Of a stretch of 64,000 nt of DNA, positions 61,813 through 64,000 are shown one piece after another. The translations under genes and the position numbers were made by a program. The stretch is from Planctomycetota bacterium (GTDB taxonomy: Bacteria; Planctomycetota; Phycisphaerae; UBA1845; UTPLA1), in NCBI GenBank assembly GCA_016712275.1, contig JADJRI010000001.1, forward strand, positions 303,653 through 367,652, given 5' to 3'. Position 1 is the stretch's first letter, and each line of letters begins with the position of its first letter. Below the pieces are notes generated by a model, which saw only the letters and a list, made by a program, of their open reading frames with translations, had not been told where the DNA came from and did no database searches.

Positions 61813-63625
61813 ATGACACAAAGTTTATCCATGCGCCCGGCGGTGGAGGGAATCGAGCCCACATTCATCGAGTCCTTCACGCGCGACGGCTATCAATGGC
61901 GAATTGCCGGCGACCACGCCGAGAATATCCGCAATGCGCCCTTCGACTGGTTCAATCTCGCCCCCTGCCCCGCCGCAACCCTGATCAAACGCAACAGCGG
62001 ACGGGATGTCTGGCGCGTCAAGTGCGGCGACCGCGAATACTTCGCCAAGCTGTACCATCCAAGGGACACATTTGTTAAGCTAAAAGCCCTCATTCGGGGC
62101 TCAACCGCCGCCTGCGAATGGCAGGTCGGCCTCTACGCCGCCTCACACGGCATTGCCGCCGTCAAGCCCGTTGCAACGGCAACGCGCGGATTCCGAGGTG
62201 TCGGCGGACCCGCCCTCCTCATTACCGAGGCCGTTCCCGAAGTTGAACCGCTCAGCGATTACTGGCTCCGTGTCCGCGATGATCGCCACCGTGCAAACCT
62301 CTTGGCCGAGTCGCTCGCCCGCCTGATCGCTCGTGCCCACCAGTGCGGCTTTCGCCATGGCGACATGCACCCCGGCAACATTCTCGTCCGAAAAGCGGGG
62401 CGCACCGGCGAGGCCCTCTTCGTCGATCTCCACAATGTGCGAATGGGTCGAAGCGTGCCCATGAATGAGGTTGTGGCGAATCTGGCCCAGCTTCACCAGT
62501 GGTTCCGGCGTCATTCGACGCTCTCCCGGCGACGTCGATTCCTCGAACTCTATGTTCGATATCGCGACCGTTTCGCCCAGGCCAGTCCGTTTGCCCGCAA
62601 CTTTCGTATCTCCGCGCGCGAAATGATCGAGCGGGTGGCCGTCCGCGCCGACATGCACTCCAACAGGCTCTGGGCCAAGCCGCGACCGCCGCACCTATCG
62701 CAACGGAACTTATTTCACCCGCATTCGCCCCGCCGCCGGCTGGCGCGGCCACGCCCTGCTGCAAAGCAAGCACCCCGCCATCACGGCCCAGGCCGCGCTG
62801 CAAAAATTCAAGCGCGCCAATTGGGAGGCATGGCTGCGCTCGCCGACCGAATGGGTGAGCCCGGCCAAACACACGCTCCTGAAGGACTCCCACACAGCAA
62901 CCATCTGCAAGGCCGACTTGCCGACCGATCCGCCGGTGACGGTCATTGTCAAGCGTCCGCTGGCGCGGAATTTCGTCAAGCGCATCGCCCAGCTCTTCGG
63001 CCGTTCCCGAAACATGCGTGCCTGGCGTCTGGCCAATCGCCTGCTCAATCGTGACTTGCCTGTGGCACAACCCATCGCCATCGTCGAAAAATTCGCCCTC
63101 GGCATTCTGCGCACCGATTCCATCGGCATCACCGATTACATCCCGGGTTCGATTGATGTCGAAACATTTCTCACGCGCGATCTCGGCCAACTGCCCACGG
63201 ATGAGCGTCGCCGTGTGAAGGACCGTCTGATCGAAGCGCTGGTTCGCCTGATTCGCATGTTCCATGACCGGGGCTTTTCGCACCGCGATTTCAAGGCCGG
63301 CAATCTGCTCGTGAACTGGTCGCCGCCCTATGCCGATGCCCCGAAGCTCACGTTCATCGACATGGACGGCATCAAATACGTCCGCCGCACCAGCGAAGCC
63401 CAGCGCCGCCGCGCGATTGTGCGAATGTGCGTCAGCGTGATGAACAGCCCGCTCTGCTCTCGCACCGATTTGCTTCGTTTCCTGAAACGCGACCTCAACC
63501 GCTTCGGCAGCAACGACACCACCTGGAAAACCGCGTGGCACGAATGCGAGGCCATGGTTCTCGACAAGCAAAAACACAAAGCCCAGCGCCGCGAATGGAA
63601 AATCAAGCATTACGGGCGGGAGTGA
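61813..63625 (+). CDS. Tandem lipopolysaccharide-kinase-like (WaaP/KdkA/InaA) protein (one frameshift)
   Basis: About 604 aa with two protein-kinase-like lobes. The first (about 55-300) has a Gly-rich RNSGRDVWRVK, K79 in YFAKLY, catalytic H182-G-D-M-H-P-G-N and metal D in FVDLHNV. The second (about 315-590) has IVKRPLARNFVKR, HRDFKAGNLLV and FIDMDGIKYV. An extra C near 62688-62692 breaks the frame between them; restored, it reads AKRDRRTYRNGTYF. WaaP-type kinases phosphorylate lipid-A core sugars; a fused pair is unusual. The start is uncertain (61813 or 61831). Confidence 0.75.
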
Positions 63626-63773
63626 ACCCGAAGCCTGCGTTTCTCGTATTACCAAAGTAGCCCCGTTTAGCCCAACTCCGAAGGAGTAGGGCGAATGCAG
63701 TAAGCGGCGCAACAAGCAGAACGAATCCCGACCGTCGACACGCTCAGTATCATCAAACAAGTCACCCTAGCCC

Positions 63774-64000
63774 ATGCCCGAATCACCGCCTACCAATGCC
63801 GCGTCTGCAAATCAACCGGGTGTGCGGCGACAGCCGACTTGGTTCATTGCCGCAATAACATTGCTTGTGATCGGTTTTCTAACTGTAGTAGTGATGCGAG
63901 ATCAAATTCGCTCAAGGTGGTATGCATATCGCCTTATCAATTCGATGGAAGTTGAAAAGAAGGCATACTACATCAGTCTGTTATCTCAATTGGGTGACAA
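63774..64000 (+). CDS. Partial membrane-anchored protein, runs off the window
   Basis: ATG immediately after an in-frame TAG, open to the edge (75 codons). A Pro/Ala/Gln-rich cytoplasmic start, one membrane helix (TWFIAAITLLVIGFLTVVVM), then RWYAYRLINSMEVEKKAYYISLLSQLGD, which has the look of a HEAT-like repeat start. Not recognised. Confidence 0.6.
   Translation, partial: MPESPPTNAASANQPGVRRQPTWFIAAITLLVIGFLTVVVMRDQIRSRWYAYRLINSMEVEKKAYYISLLSQLGD

Noticed and set aside
62252..63760. Long minus-strand open frame over the kinase gene
   Set aside because: Shadow of the tandem kinase on the other strand, no domain.

Overview
The window is a gene-dense, moderately high-GC bacterial chromosome segment most consistent with the Planctomycetota, perhaps a Phycisphaerae-like lineage. 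This is inferred from gene content: a PEP-CTERM protein, dockerin-like C-termini on secreted enzymes, TPR plus FG-GAP/ASPIC-UnbV proteins, small zinc-ribbon membrane proteins of the CxxC...CxECG type, LL-diaminopimelate aminotransferase, and many lipoproteins. No rRNA, tRNA or CRISPR array was seen.

Layout. 0-9 kb: diadenylate cyclase with an altered motif, a 2-hydroxyacid dehydrogenase, a PEGA lipoprotein, a VKOR-DsbA-DsbA fusion, a YhbY RNA-binding protein, a DUF433 protein and bifunctional formimidoyltransferase-cyclodeaminase. 9-14 kb: zinc-ribbon protein, DUF5678-retropepsin protein with a clear promoter, YjbQ, and a secreted GH57 glycosidase with a dyad operator-like site in front. 14-28 kb: two TPR/ASPIC-UnbV loci flanking a PEP-CTERM gene and uvrB. 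28-34 kb: cold-shock protein, a two-lobed aspartic protease-PDZ lipoprotein, folK-dapL, recJ and trpF. 35-38 kb: a TetR gene and a zinc-ribbon/LemA/M48 protease operon, both preceded by the same 13-14 bp palindrome. 38-44 kb: a thermolysin-like protease with an unusual C-terminal anchor, an ankyrin protein, and a REP-associated tyrosine transposase between inverted REP palindromes. 44-51 kb: lipoprotein, alpha/alpha-toroid protein, RdgC-like protein and a large heparinase-like lipoprotein. 52-57 kb: a GspE/PilB - PilT - GspE/PilB ATPase cluster. 57-64 kb: secreted endonuclease I with dockerin-like end, metallophosphoesterase, prfB with programmed +1 frameshift, a double LPS-kinase-like protein, and a gene running off the right edge.

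Themes. The secreted and envelope genes (GH57, heparinase-like, M4 protease, nuclease, phosphoesterase) suggest a polymer-degrading heterotroph. Short palindromic repeats are scattered between genes, and one family brackets its probable transposase. About eighteen places need a single-base insertion or deletion to restore an obvious reading frame, often in homopolymers and including housekeeping genes (uvrB twice, recJ three times, pilT, both-type pilus ATPase). I read these as sequence errors, and affected genes are given as one spanning feature. The prfB frameshift is the exception: it is the canonical recoding site.
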